From Fibrivirga algicola (GTDB lineage Bacteria; Bacteroidota; Bacteroidia; Cytophagales; Spirosomataceae): a stretch of 64,000 nt of DNA. Shown in pieces: positions 36,016 to 43,865 of the stretch (positions within the stretch are counted from its first letter, which is position 1; the number at the start of each line of letters is the position of its first letter). The stretch lies in NCBI RefSeq assembly GCF_011742925.1, contig NZ_WAEL01000004.1:496001-560000 (forward strand), given 5' to 3'. The notes under the pieces were generated by a model. The model did not search any database. It had not been told where the DNA came from and saw nothing but the letters and a program-made list of their open reading frames with translations. The position numbers and the translations under genes are program-made.

Positions 36016-37815
36016 ATGTCTTCCTACTTCAGCAAACGCAACCTCCAGTTTCTGCTTCATGAGGTCTTTCAGGCCCAGGACCTGACGAAGTATCCCTACT
36101 TCTCGGCCCACGACCGGGGTACGTTCGATATGGCCATTGATTCGGCCGCTCAGATCGCCGACACGCTTATGCATCCGTACGTGCGCGAGGTAGATCGCAA
36201 CCAGCCTGAGCTTAAAAACGGGCAGGTGACGGTGCACCCCAAGGTGAAAGAATTCATTCAGGCCATGGGCGATGCCGGGCTGATTGGGGCCGGTTTTTCA
36301 TTCGAAAACGGCGGGCAGCAACTTCCCGAACTCATCAGCTCGAGTATCGGCTTTATCCTGATGGCCGCCAACAACGGCATGATGTACACCGGCCTCACAT
36401 CGGGCGCGGCGAATCTGATTACCTCATTCGGCACCGACGAACTTGTTGCCCAGTACGTACCCAATATGCTGGCGGGCGAGTGGCAGGGCACGATGGCACT
36501 GACCGAACCACAGGCCGGCTCGTCGCTGTCGGATGTGATGACCTCAGCTACCCTGCAACCCGACGGTTCGTATAAGATAAAAGGACAGAAAGTATTTATC
36601 TCGGCGGGCGACCATGATGCAGCGAGCAACATCGTTCACCTGATGCTGGCCCGCATTGATGGGGCACCGAAAGGCACCAAAGGTATTTCCCTATTTGTAG
36701 TACCCAAGTACCGCCTGACCGACAGCGGGCAGGTCGATAACGACGTCACGTCGACGGGGGTGTATCACAAAATGGGGCAGCGCGGTGTGCCGGCCATGCA
36801 CCTGACCATGGGCGAACGCGACGACTGCGTAGGGTACCTGGTTGGTCAGCCGCATCAGGGGCTCCCCTACATGTTCCAGATGATGAACGAGGCGCGGATT
36901 GGCGTTGGCATGACTGCGGCGGGCATTGCCACGGCGGCCTACCATGCAGCCTTGCAATACGCCCGCGAACGGCCACAAAGCCGTCGCCTGAACGAGAAAA
37001 ACGCCCTCGACGCGCCGCAAACGCCAATTATTAACCACCCCGACGTTCGGCGGATGCTGCTGTTCCAGAAAGCCGTTACGGAGGGTTCATTGTCGCTGCT
37101 GCTCGAAGCCGCCAAGCAATTTGATATTGCCCATGCTGCCGACGGAGATGAGCAGGAAACAGCGAAGCTGCTGGTTGAGATTCTGATGCCGATGGCGAAG
37201 ACGTACCCCTCCGAAATGGGCGTGCAGTCGGTGAGTCAGAGCGTACAGACGTTTGGCGGCTATGGCTTTACGGAAGACTTCCCGGTGGAACAACTCTACC
37301 GCGACATTCGGATTACGCCCATCTACGAAGGTACTACGGGCATTCAGGCGCAGGATTTACTGGGTCGGAAGATGACCATGAAAGGTGGCAAGGCGGCGCA
37401 GTTGCTGATGCAGGAGATTGGCAAGACCATTGCCGATGCCTATAACCACGACGAATTAAAAACGTATGCCGCCAGCCTGAAAGCGGAACTGGGCCGCATA
37501 CAAGAGGTATTCCAGGCACTGACGCCCCATGCAGGTGCGGGCGATTACGAGCGTTACCTGAGCGATGCTACACTGTTCTTGGAGCAGATGGGCATTGTGG
37601 TGGTTGCCTGGCAGTGGCTCAAGCAGGGCCTTGTAGCCAAACAAACGATCCTGACGCAGAATCCGCAGGGCGATGAACTGGCTTTCTATGAGGGGAAACT
37701 GCACACTATGAAGTTCTTCTTCCACTACGAAGTGCCCAAGACACTCGGTCTTGCTGCTCGCCTTAAAGACACCGAAGTGCTGACCATCGTATCGGCGAAG
37801 GAGTTGGCGTTGTAA
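36016..37815 (+). CDS. Acyl-CoA dehydrogenase (long AidB/FadE5-like form)
   Basis: A 599-residue flavoprotein that desaturates acyl-CoA at C2-C3. Motifs: MALTEPQAGSSLSDV (FAD and substrate binding), GTKGISLFVVPKY, QTFGGYGFTEDFPVEQLYRDIRI with ITPIYEGTTGIQAQDLLGRK, which places the catalytic Glu in YEGT. A C-terminal helical extension (~residues 460-599) distinguishes the long form. The ATG at 36016 starts the conserved region. A perfect palindrome and a heptad hairpin precede the gene; another hairpin follows. Confidence 0.95.
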   Translation: MSSYFSKRNLQFLLHEVFQAQDLTKYPYFSAHDRGTFDMAIDSAAQIADTLMHPYVREVDRNQPELKNGQVTVHPKVKEFIQAMGDAGLIGAGFSFENGGQQLPELISSSIGFILMAANNGMMYTGLTSGAANLITSFGTDELVAQYVPNMLAGEWQGTMALTEPQAGSSLSDVMTSATLQPDGSYKIKGQKVFISAGDHDAASNIVHLMLARIDGAPKGTKGISLFVVPKYRLTDSGQVDNDVTSTGVYHKMGQRGVPAMHLTMGERDDCVGYLVGQPHQGLPYMFQMMNEARIGVGMTAAGIATAAYHAALQYARERPQSRRLNEKNALDAPQTPIINHPDVRRMLLFQKAVTEGSLSLLLEAAKQFDIAHAADGDEQETAKLLVEILMPMAKTYPSEMGVQSVSQSVQTFGGYGFTEDFPVEQLYRDIRITPIYEGTTGIQAQDLLGRKMTMKGGKAAQLLMQEIGKTIADAYNHDELKTYAASLKAELGRIQEVFQALTPHAGAGDYERYLSDATLFLEQMGIVVVAWQWLKQGLVAKQTILTQNPQGDELAFYEGKLHTMKFFFHYEVPKTLGLAARLKDTEVLTIVSAKELAL

Positions 37816-37818
37816 CCG

Positions 37819-37919
37819 GTTTGACGTTTGTTGTTTGAGGTTTGACGTTGCGCTGCTGACAGCACAGTACTGTTTAGTTAGCGGAGCAACGTCGAACCTC
37901 AAACATCAAACCTCAAACC
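37819..37919. repeat. Heptad-armed hairpin, copy 4
   Basis: A clear type copy. The left arm is GTTTGAC GTTTGTT GTTTGAG GTTTGAC then GTTGCGCTGCTGAC. The right arm is GGAGCAACGTCGAACC then TCAAACA TCAAACC TCAAACC. It fills the gap between convergent acyl-CoA dehydrogenase and argB genes. Confidence 0.8.
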
Positions 37920-38701
37920 AAAATTACGGTTCCTGCCTCGCCGGCGAGGGCGGCGCTTACTTCGTCAGCATGACAAATGATGACACGCGCTACGCCAGCT
38001 TCGAGGGCGGCAAAGGCGTTATCGAGTTTTGGAATCATGCCCTTATTGATGCTGCCAGCGGCTTTATGCTCAGCGTACAGGGCGTGCGTTAACTGGCTGA
38101 TTACGCTGTTGTCATCGTCTGGATTGGCCAGCACCCCCCGTTTTTCAAAGCAATACACCAGCGTTACCTGATTGTGCCCGCTCAGATCGACGGCCAACGC
38201 CTGCGCCATGGTGTCGGCGTTGGTATTGAGCAACGTACCTGGATCGGTGGGATCAAAAGTAAGCGGAGCAAAAACCGGCACCAGCCCCTGGCTCGTAAAC
38301 GACTGCAAGCGGCCCGAGTCGACTTCCTGGATATCGCCGACAAAACCATAATCGATCACTCCTACCGGGCGTTTCGTCGCGCGAACAAGCCCAGCGTCAG
38401 CACCTGTAAGCCCGATGGCATTGACCCCAAGCGACTGTAACTGGGCCACAATTTGCTTGTTCACCAAACCGCCGTACACCATCGTTACCACGTCGAGCAT
38501 GGGCTTATTCGTGATGCGGCGGCCCTCAACCATTGTTGTAGGTACGTTCAGTTTCTCGGCAATCTGCGTCGCAATTTTTCCGCCGCCGTGAATAAGGACC
38601 CTGTCACCACTCAGATTCGAGAAAGCAGTCAGGAAACGGGTTAGAGCGGTAGCACTATCAATGATGTTTCCGCCAATTTTAAGGACTGTGATCTGATTCA
38701 T
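37913..38701 (-). CDS. argB: Acetylglutamate (or succinylglutamate) kinase
   Basis: A 262-residue amino-acid kinase, second step of arginine synthesis. VLKIGGNIID and IHGGGKIATQI bind ATP and substrate; LTGADAGLVRATKR and NTNADTMAQALA are typical ArgB motifs, with GSINKGMIPKLDNA near the end. Because the pathway here uses an acetyl/succinylornithine carbamoyltransferase, the true substrate may be the succinyl form. Its stop overlaps heptad copy 4, and copy 5 precedes it. Confidence 0.95.
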   Translation of the reverse strand: MNQITVLKIGGNIIDSATALTRFLTAFSNLSGDRVLIHGGGKIATQIAEKLNVPTTMVEGRRITNKPMLDVVTMVYGGLVNKQIVAQLQSLGVNAIGLTGADAGLVRATKRPVGVIDYGFVGDIQEVDSGRLQSFTSQGLVPVFAPLTFDPTDPGTLLNTNADTMAQALAVDLSGHNQVTLVYCFEKRGVLANPDDDNSVISQLTHALYAEHKAAGSINKGMIPKLDNAFAALEAGVARVIICHADEVSAALAGEAGTVILV

Positions 38702-38708
38702 GGAATCA

Positions 38709-38800
38709 GTTTGACGGTTGAAGTTTACTATTTGTCATTGCGCTGCTGACAACGAATCGTGCTATTAGCAACGACAAACAGTAAACCTCAAACAGCAAAC
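38709..38800. repeat. Heptad-armed hairpin, copy 5
   Basis: Left GTTTGACGGTTGAAG to ATTGCGCTGCTGAC; right AGCAACGACAAACAG then TAAACC TCAAACA GCAAAC. Its right edge abuts the stop codon of the carbamoyltransferase gene. Confidence 0.75.
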
Positions 38801-39762
38801 TATTTTAAGTTCAGCAAAATTTCTTTCAACACTGCCTGTGCCGACCACTCGCGGTTGGCGGCCTGCTCAATGACGAGCGACTGGGGGCTGTCGAGCACCG
38901 CGTCGGCTACTTTCAGGTTCCGCCGAACGGGTAGGCAATGCATGAACTTACCATTGTTAGTCAGATTCATCTTGTCCATCGTAACGGCCCAGGATGGGTC
39001 GTCGGTGAGCATTTGGCCGTACTGCGTGTACGATGACCAGTTTTTGCCGTAGATAAAATCGGCTCCTTCAAAAGCTTCATTCTGGTCATAGATCACCCGG
39101 GCATCGCCTACAAATTCGGGGGCTAGTTCATATCCTTTGGGGTGGGTCACCACAAAATCGATCTGACCGGCAGCAGCGCGGGGGTTCATCCATTCGCAAA
39201 ACGAATTGGCTACCGCCTGAGGCAGCGGTTTAATGTGCGGCAACCAGGTCAATACCACCTTCGGCTTCGGCTTGGTTTTGGCTTCTTCGATGGTGATGCA
39301 GTCAGCCAGCGATTGCAACGGATGGCGCGTGGCCGACTCCAGATTCACGATCGGCACGCCCGCGTATTTGGCAAATTGAGTCATTACCTGCTCTTTGTAA
39401 TCAGCCTCCCGGTCTTTCAACCCCGCAAAGGCGCGCACGGCCAGGATATCGCAATACCGCCCCATAACCGCTGCTGCTTCCCGCACGTGTTCGGCTTTAT
39501 CAGCATTCATAAACACGCCGTCTTCCATTTCCAGTCCCCAACTATCGGCCCCCACGTTGAGGGTCATGACGTTCATGCCGAGGTTGCGCGCCGCTTTCTC
39601 GGTGCTTAGCCGGGTACGCAGGCTGGAGTTGAAGAACAACAGCCCAATCGTTTTATGATGGCCCAGATGTTCGTCGGCAAATGGATTAGCCTTGGCATCG
39701 CGGCCAGACTGGATAAGCGCGTCAAGATCCGTGACGTCGGCTAGAGAGATGAAATGGTGCAT
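38800..39762 (-). CDS. N-acetyl/N-succinylornithine carbamoyltransferase
   Basis: A 320-residue transcarbamylase that moves the carbamoyl group from carbamoyl phosphate to an N-acylated ornithine. Motifs: FFNSSLRTRLST (phosphate binding), ATRHPLQSLADC, and MHCLPVRRN. It belongs to the acylornithine branch, not classical OTC. At the position said to separate acetyl-specific (Glu) from succinyl-specific (Pro) enzymes it has Ala (MNADKAEHV), which favours N-succinylornithine. The ATG at 39762 is chosen over one six codons upstream. Confidence 0.9.
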   Translation of the reverse strand: MHHFISLADVTDLDALIQSGRDAKANPFADEHLGHHKTIGLLFFNSSLRTRLSTEKAARNLGMNVMTLNVGADSWGLEMEDGVFMNADKAEHVREAAAVMGRYCDILAVRAFAGLKDREADYKEQVMTQFAKYAGVPIVNLESATRHPLQSLADCITIEEAKTKPKPKVVLTWLPHIKPLPQAVANSFCEWMNPRAAAGQIDFVVTHPKGYELAPEFVGDARVIYDQNEAFEGADFIYGKNWSSYTQYGQMLTDDPSWAVTMDKMNLTNNGKFMHCLPVRRNLKVADAVLDSPQSLVIEQAANREWSAQAVLKEILLNLK

Positions 39763-39776
39763 TGAAAAAGGGGGAA

Positions 39777-39801
39777 ACACAGAGTCTCAGAGAACGCAGA
39801 G
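39777..39801. repeat. CAGAG-rich tract, left of the GxxExxY remnant
   Basis: ACACAGAG TCTCAGAG AACGCAGAG abuts the stop codon (TAA, 39802) of the pseudogene. It is inverted relative to the tract at 40177-40200. Confidence 0.75.
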
Positions 39802-40176
39802 TTAATAGCTATTACCAACTCTATTAACACCCTGGACAAGTATTGGTACGTTAAAATTAATCAGGAACCTCAACCGATAGTTGATTAAACGAAAGTAGGT
39901 CTCAGCGTTTGGGCCGTAAGAATTGAAAGTAATGATTCGACCATTTTCAGCTCACCAATCAACCAGTTATCCATAAATAGATCAATCCGGTAACCAGTCT
40001 CGGGCTGCACTTGATCGTACAGAATAGGTAGCGTTTTCTATCGTTCATGAACGATTCCTGCCTTCGCTAATTCATAACTCAAACATGCTTCATAAACTGG
40101 CTTCAGTAACCCCGGCCTCAGGTCACGATGAACAGGTATAGCGCAGCCGATCACCTGATCTGACAATTGAATTCAT
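39802..40176 (-). pseudogene. GxxExxY (PDDEXK_3) family protein, degenerate
   Basis: Reading the minus strand in shifting frames gives a recognisable ~120-residue GxxExxY protein: LSDQVIGCAIPVHRDLRPG, LLKPVYEACLSYELAKAG, ETGYRIDLFMD, IGELKMVESL, then in another frame FLINFNVPILVQGVNRV. It carries an in-frame TAG (40038-40040), a frameshift near 39900, and an extra base just after the ATG at 40176. The signature Glu of GxxExxY is Lys. The RIDL...ELK core of the PD-(D/E)XK fold is still visible. The gene is clearly broken. It splits argD from the carbamoyltransferase gene and is bounded by CAGAG tracts. Confidence 0.85.
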
Positions 40177-40200
40177 CTCTGTGGTCTCTGCGCCTCTGTA
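40177..40200. repeat. CAGAG-rich tract, right of the GxxExxY remnant
   Basis: On the minus strand TACAGAG GCGCAGAG ACCACAGAG runs directly into the pseudogene ATG. It ends 5 bp from the argD stop codon. Confidence 0.75.
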
Positions 40201-40205
40201 TTTCA

Positions 40206-41348
40206 TTAAATTTTCTCGGCGTGAACCTGTACCTCCTGGCTCAGCGCTTCCAGGAACTGATCGGCTTCATCGGTGCCCAGGGCAAGAGAAGGTAGCAGGC
40301 GAATGGTGTTCTTGCCGGCTACACCCGTGAATTGTTTATGCCCAAAGAGCAGGTTATGGCGGAGTCCTTCAACAGGAAAATCGTATTCGATACCGATCAT
40401 CAGGCCGCGGCCACGGAGTTCTTTGTAGCCGCCGATCTGCCGGATACCGTCCATCAGGTACGTACCCAGTCGCTCGGCATTATCAATCAAACCCTCTTCG
40501 CGCATGATATCGAGCACAGCAATAGCGGCTGTGCAGGCCAGGTGGTTCCCGCCAAAAGTGGTTCCGAGCAACCCATAGCTAGCTTTGAACTCAGGTGCAA
40601 TCAGGATACCGCCAATGGGAAACCCGTTGCCCATGCCTTTTGCCATCGAGATGATGTCGGCGCGGATACCGCTAAATTGATGCGAAAAGAATTTGCCGGT
40701 CCGGCCATAGCCGCACTGCACACCGTCGAGGATAAGAACGGCCCCGGTTTCGTCGCAGCGTTTGCGGAGTGCCTGCAAAAACGCATCGGTAGCCACCTGA
40801 ATACCGCCAACGCCTTGAATACCCTCCACAATGACCGCACAGGTGCTGGTGGTAATGCCCGCTTCGAGGCCATCAACCCCGTTGAAGGGTAGGAACGTAA
40901 CATGTTCCGTTGAGTTGACGGGGGCTACAATGGCCGGGTTGTCTGTAGCGGCAACGGCCCCGGCGGTACGGCCGTGAAACGATTTAGTGAAGGCAACAAC
41001 GCCTTTCCGGCCGGTATGAAACGACGCTAGTTTCAGCGCATTTTCGTTGGCCTCGGCACCTGAGTTGCAGAGGAACAACGAGTAGTCGGTATGGCCTGAA
41101 AGCTCACCCAGTTTATCGGCGAGTTCCTGCTGCTGCGGGATGTGCACGGAGTTCGAATAAAACGAAATCTTGTGCAACTGGTCAGTCAGCGCCTGCACGT
41201 ACCGCGGGTGTGTATGGCCCACCGAAATAACGGCATGACCGCCATACAGATCGAGGTATCGTGTTCCGGTAGCGTCCCAAAGGTAGCTGCCTTGCGCGCG
41301 AACAGGTTCGATATCGTAGAGTGGGTAGACGTTGAATAGCTGGGACAT
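40206..41348 (-). CDS. argD: Acetylornithine/succinylornithine aminotransferase
   Basis: A 380-residue class III PLP aminotransferase making N-acylornithine. Signatures: LDLYGGHAVISVGHTHP, FLCNSGAEANENALK (PLP phosphate), FHGRTAGAVAAT, VILDGVQCGYGRTGKF with the PLP Asp, the Schiff-base Lys in ISMAKGMGNGFPIGG, and TTFGGNHLAC. The ATG at 41348 starts the conserved region. It heads the arginine gene group, followed by the GxxExxY remnant, carbamoyltransferase and argB. Confidence 0.93.
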   Translation of the reverse strand: MSQLFNVYPLYDIEPVRAQGSYLWDATGTRYLDLYGGHAVISVGHTHPRYVQALTDQLHKISFYSNSVHIPQQQELADKLGELSGHTDYSLFLCNSGAEANENALKLASFHTGRKGVVAFTKSFHGRTAGAVAATDNPAIVAPVNSTEHVTFLPFNGVDGLEAGITTSTCAVIVEGIQGVGGIQVATDAFLQALRKRCDETGAVLILDGVQCGYGRTGKFFSHQFSGIRADIISMAKGMGNGFPIGGILIAPEFKASYGLLGTTFGGNHLACTAAIAVLDIMREEGLIDNAERLGTYLMDGIRQIGGYKELRGRGLMIGIEYDFPVEGLRHNLLFGHKQFTGVAGKNTIRLLPSLALGTDEADQFLEALSQEVQVHAEKI

Positions 41349-41405
41349 ACAGACGACGGTTAGTGATAAGTCGGCAAAAATACGGATTTTGACAGGGCAT
41401 GAGCA

Positions 41406-41434
41406 TAAAAAATGACTCTGTTTCCAGAGCCATT
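41406..41434 (-). terminator. Terminator after the alpha/beta hydrolase gene
   Basis: On the minus strand AAATGGCTCTG-GAAA-CAGAGTCATTT (one mismatch) forms a GNRA-capped stem followed by T's. Confidence 0.7.
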
Positions 41435-41485
41435 TCATAATATAAACCGAACGTACCTAGACTTCAATCCCCTTCACTACACCGA

Positions 41486-41501
41486 ACGGACTGAAGTCCG
41501 T
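41486..41501. other. Short palindrome
   Basis: ACGGACT-GA-AGTCCGT lies 6 bp beyond the hydrolase stop codon. It is either a small hairpin or a protein site. Confidence 0.4.
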
Positions 41502-41507
41502 ATGCCG

Positions 41508-42251
41508 TTAGTCAACGCTGATTTTTTCGAGGAAGGGCTTCAGTGCCAGCAGCGACTGCTCCGGCTCTTCGATCATACCAAGATGAGCTGACTGGTCGAG
41601 CACGACAAATTCGGCGTTGGGAAGTTGTTGTTTCAGTTCCTCCGATCGGCCGAACGGAATGGCTTTATCTTCACGGCCAGCAATGATGAGCACCGGAATG
41701 GCTGCTTTTTGTAATACATGCACCCGGTCAGGTCGGGTACGTATGGCTTGTAAGCCTGCCAACATAGCTTCGGTAGGCAGGCTTTTATGCACGTCAATCA
41801 GTTGCAGAACCTCATTGGCAAGCGTTTCCCGATGCCCATCGGAGAACATGCCAGGAACGCTTTTCTCGACGAAGGCCTGTCCACCCTCTTTTTCCAGTAA
41901 GGTTTTAGCGTCTTCGCGTTTCTGGCGTTGTTCGTCGGTATCGGGGTCTGCAAACGCCGTTGAGTTGAACAAGACGATCCCCTTCACGCGATCGGGGAAT
42001 TTTTCAAGAATCGCCAGCGCGACGTAGCCTCCCATCGAATGGCCAATCAGCACACAAGGCCCCACATCAGACGAACTGAGTTGCGCGTGTAGCTCATCTG
42101 CGTAAGCATCAATATCAGATTGGTTTGTCAACCGGGAGAGGTCAGGTTTCACTACGGCATAATCGTCGGCTAATGACGAAGACAGGAAATCCCAGATCAT
42201 TGGGCTTAGAGGATGACCGTGTAGTAGGACAAGAGTTGGGCGGTTAGTCAT
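41508..42251 (-). CDS. Alpha/beta hydrolase
   Basis: A 247-residue cytosolic hydrolase. LVLLHGHPLSP forms the oxyanion hole, IGHSMGGYVAL holds the nucleophile Ser, AGREDKAIPF the acid region, and DQSAHLGMIEEP the catalytic His. The shape matches esterase/lactonase or pimeloyl-ester-type hydrolases; the substrate cannot be read. It is monocistronic, with hairpins on both sides. Confidence 0.88.
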   Translation of the reverse strand: MTNRPTLVLLHGHPLSPMIWDFLSSSLADDYAVVKPDLSRLTNQSDIDAYADELHAQLSSSDVGPCVLIGHSMGGYVALAILEKFPDRVKGIVLFNSTAFADPDTDEQRQKREDAKTLLEKEGGQAFVEKSVPGMFSDGHRETLANEVLQLIDVHKSLPTEAMLAGLQAIRTRPDRVHVLQKAAIPVLIIAGREDKAIPFGRSEELKQQLPNAEFVVLDQSAHLGMIEEPEQSLLALKPFLEKISVD

Positions 42252-42282
42252 AACGGGTTAGATTGATGTTGACGTTAAACAG

Positions 42283-42330
42283 CAATCGGGCGGCTTGTGT
42301 TGGCTAAACCAATCAACAAACCGCCCGATT
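42283..42330 (-). terminator. Hairpin after the first CSRPVATFQ lipoprotein gene
   Basis: AATCGGGCGGCTTGTGTTGG pairs imperfectly with CCAATCAACAAACCGCCCGATT. It lies 60 bp past the stop on the minus strand. No strong T run. Confidence 0.55.
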
Positions 42331-42389
42331 AACAGGTAATTCGAGCTTATCGCTCTACGCTAAGCGTACTGGTAATGCATCACGGGCAA

Positions 42390-43007
42390 TTAAGCCTGAT
42401 TTATCACGCCCAGCAATACTAGCACAAGACCGGCAATAAGGGCGATGAGGCCAATTGTGGCACCAACACCGTTACCGATCAGCAGTAACAACAGACCTGC
42501 CAGCGCAATGATGGCTCCCAGGCGTACGTAGCCGGTAAGGGCATTGGTATCCTTTGGGGCCATGTGCTTTTTAATCTTCTTATCAATGCTTTTCAGCATC
42601 ATACGCTCCATCAGATTCGCCTTCTTCGTGGTAGTTACCGTCTGGGTAGACGACTTCTGATTGGCTTCAGCCAGCATTTTCTCAGCCCGCTCAATCCGCT
42701 TTGTCATCCGGCGATCCGTTGCGTTGGCAGCCTTCAAACTAACCAGCGCCTCCGACGCCTGTTTCGTCTGAGCAGCAACCGGTACAGCAACAGCTTCCGT
42801 TGAGGCAACCGCAGGTACGTCGGCAACCGGAGTTACGTCAGCAACGGGAGCGACTTCTTCGCTAACAACAGGGGGTACTGTTGTTTTTTGCTGCGAATAA
42901 AAACGTTCAGGCTGCGACTTTTGGAAGGTAGCCACGGGGCGGCTGCAGGCAGTAAGCAGGGCTGCACCAGCCAGGGCGAGCGAGACAGAATTGATAAGTT
43001 GTTTCAT
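42390..43007 (-). CDS. CSRPVATFQ-type lipoprotein with C-terminal membrane pair (paralog 1)
   Basis: 205 residues. The signal peptide ends in lipobox LTAC, then SRPVATFQKS-x3-RFYSQQ. The middle is Ala/Val/Thr-rich (VADVTPVADV repeats), then a basic helical part (KRIERAEKMLAEANQK, MLKSIDKKIKKH), and two hydrophobic segments at the end (IIALAGLLLLLIGNGVG; IGLIALIAGLVLVLLGV). A tandem paralog lies at 43063-43659. The function is unknown; the lipid anchor plus terminal hydrophobic pair suggests an envelope protein. Confidence 0.82.
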   Translation of the reverse strand: MKQLINSVSLALAGAALLTACSRPVATFQKSQPERFYSQQKTTVPPVVSEEVAPVADVTPVADVPAVASTEAVAVPVAAQTKQASEALVSLKAANATDRRMTKRIERAEKMLAEANQKSSTQTVTTTKKANLMERMMLKSIDKKIKKHMAPKDTNALTGYVRLGAIIALAGLLLLLIGNGVGATIGLIALIAGLVLVLLGVINQA

Positions 43008-43062
43008 ACTCGTGTACGTAGTTAATAAAGCTAAAGCTGTTTTTTTAATGGTGAAACGTGGC

Positions 43063-43659
43063 TTAAACGAGGCCCAAAATAACGAGTACGATACCAACTA
43101 CCAATGCAATAAGGCCAAGTGTAGAGGCAACGCCCGTAGTAAGCAGCAGCAACAGAATACCAATCAGACCGATCACAAGACCCGCTGTCAGCGTATTGCT
43201 ACGCATTGGCTGTTCTGGTGCCAAGTGCTTCTGGATCTTCTTATCCATGCTCTTCAGCATCATACGCTGCACCATTGTGGTTTTTTTAGCTGCGCCGTTG
43301 GTGGCTTCAACTTTCGCTGGCGACGTTGCCAGCACTTCGCGGATCTTGGTAATCCGACGCTCCAGCTTACGGGCATCAGCCTTGTCTGCTTTCGTCGATG
43401 CGAAGGCTTCTACTTTTGTCAGCGCCTGCTCGATGTTGGCAGTAGCTGGAGTCGACACTGGGGAAGCTGCCGTTTCGGTAGCTACAGCAACAGGCTCACT
43501 AACGGTAGCTTCCTGGGCTACAACTGGGGTAGTAGCGGTTTGAGCCGAGTAGAAACGTTCTGCTTTTGACGGCTGGAATGTGGCTACCGGACGGCTGCAT
43601 GAGCCAAGGAAAGCAGTTACTGCAAGAGCCAATAATGTGTGTTTGGTCGACGTGTTCAT
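43063..43659 (-). CDS. CSRPVATFQ-type lipoprotein with C-terminal membrane pair (paralog 2)
   Basis: 198 residues with the same plan as the neighbour: lipobox LGSC, SRPVATFQPS-x3-RFYSAQ, an Ala/Val/Thr-rich linker, a basic region (RRITKIREVLA, MLKSMDKKIQKHLAPEQ), and two terminal hydrophobic segments (LVIGLIGILLLLLTTGVAS; IALVVGIVLVILGLV). The two genes arose by tandem duplication and share the ends best, while the linkers have diverged. 55 bp separate the two genes, so they are likely co-transcribed. Confidence 0.82.
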   Translation of the reverse strand: MNTSTKHTLLALAVTAFLGSCSRPVATFQPSKAERFYSAQTATTPVVAQEATVSEPVAVATETAASPVSTPATANIEQALTKVEAFASTKADKADARKLERRITKIREVLATSPAKVEATNGAAKKTTMVQRMMLKSMDKKIQKHLAPEQPMRSNTLTAGLVIGLIGILLLLLTTGVASTLGLIALVVGIVLVILGLV

Positions 43660-43770
43660 AACGTTCGTGTGTTAAGTGAGAAATTAAAGCTATCTGACTC
43701 CTAACACGAACCTCTGCTGAATGTTGTGAACATCTGACGGAATGGGATTCGGTTTACACCCAAACAGAAA

Positions 43771-43844
43771 GCGTCGAGCCGCACAGGTTGGCATATCAAC
43801 AGGCTCGTAAACCCTTTGACAGAACAACCAGTACGGCTCGACGC
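43771..43844 (-). terminator. Hairpin after clpX
   Basis: GCGTCGAGCCG and CGGCTCGACGC form a perfect 11-bp stem around a 52-nt loop. The minus strand continues into TTTCTGTTT. Confidence 0.55.
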
Positions 43845-43865
43845 AGTTGGTGTAATTTGACCAGT

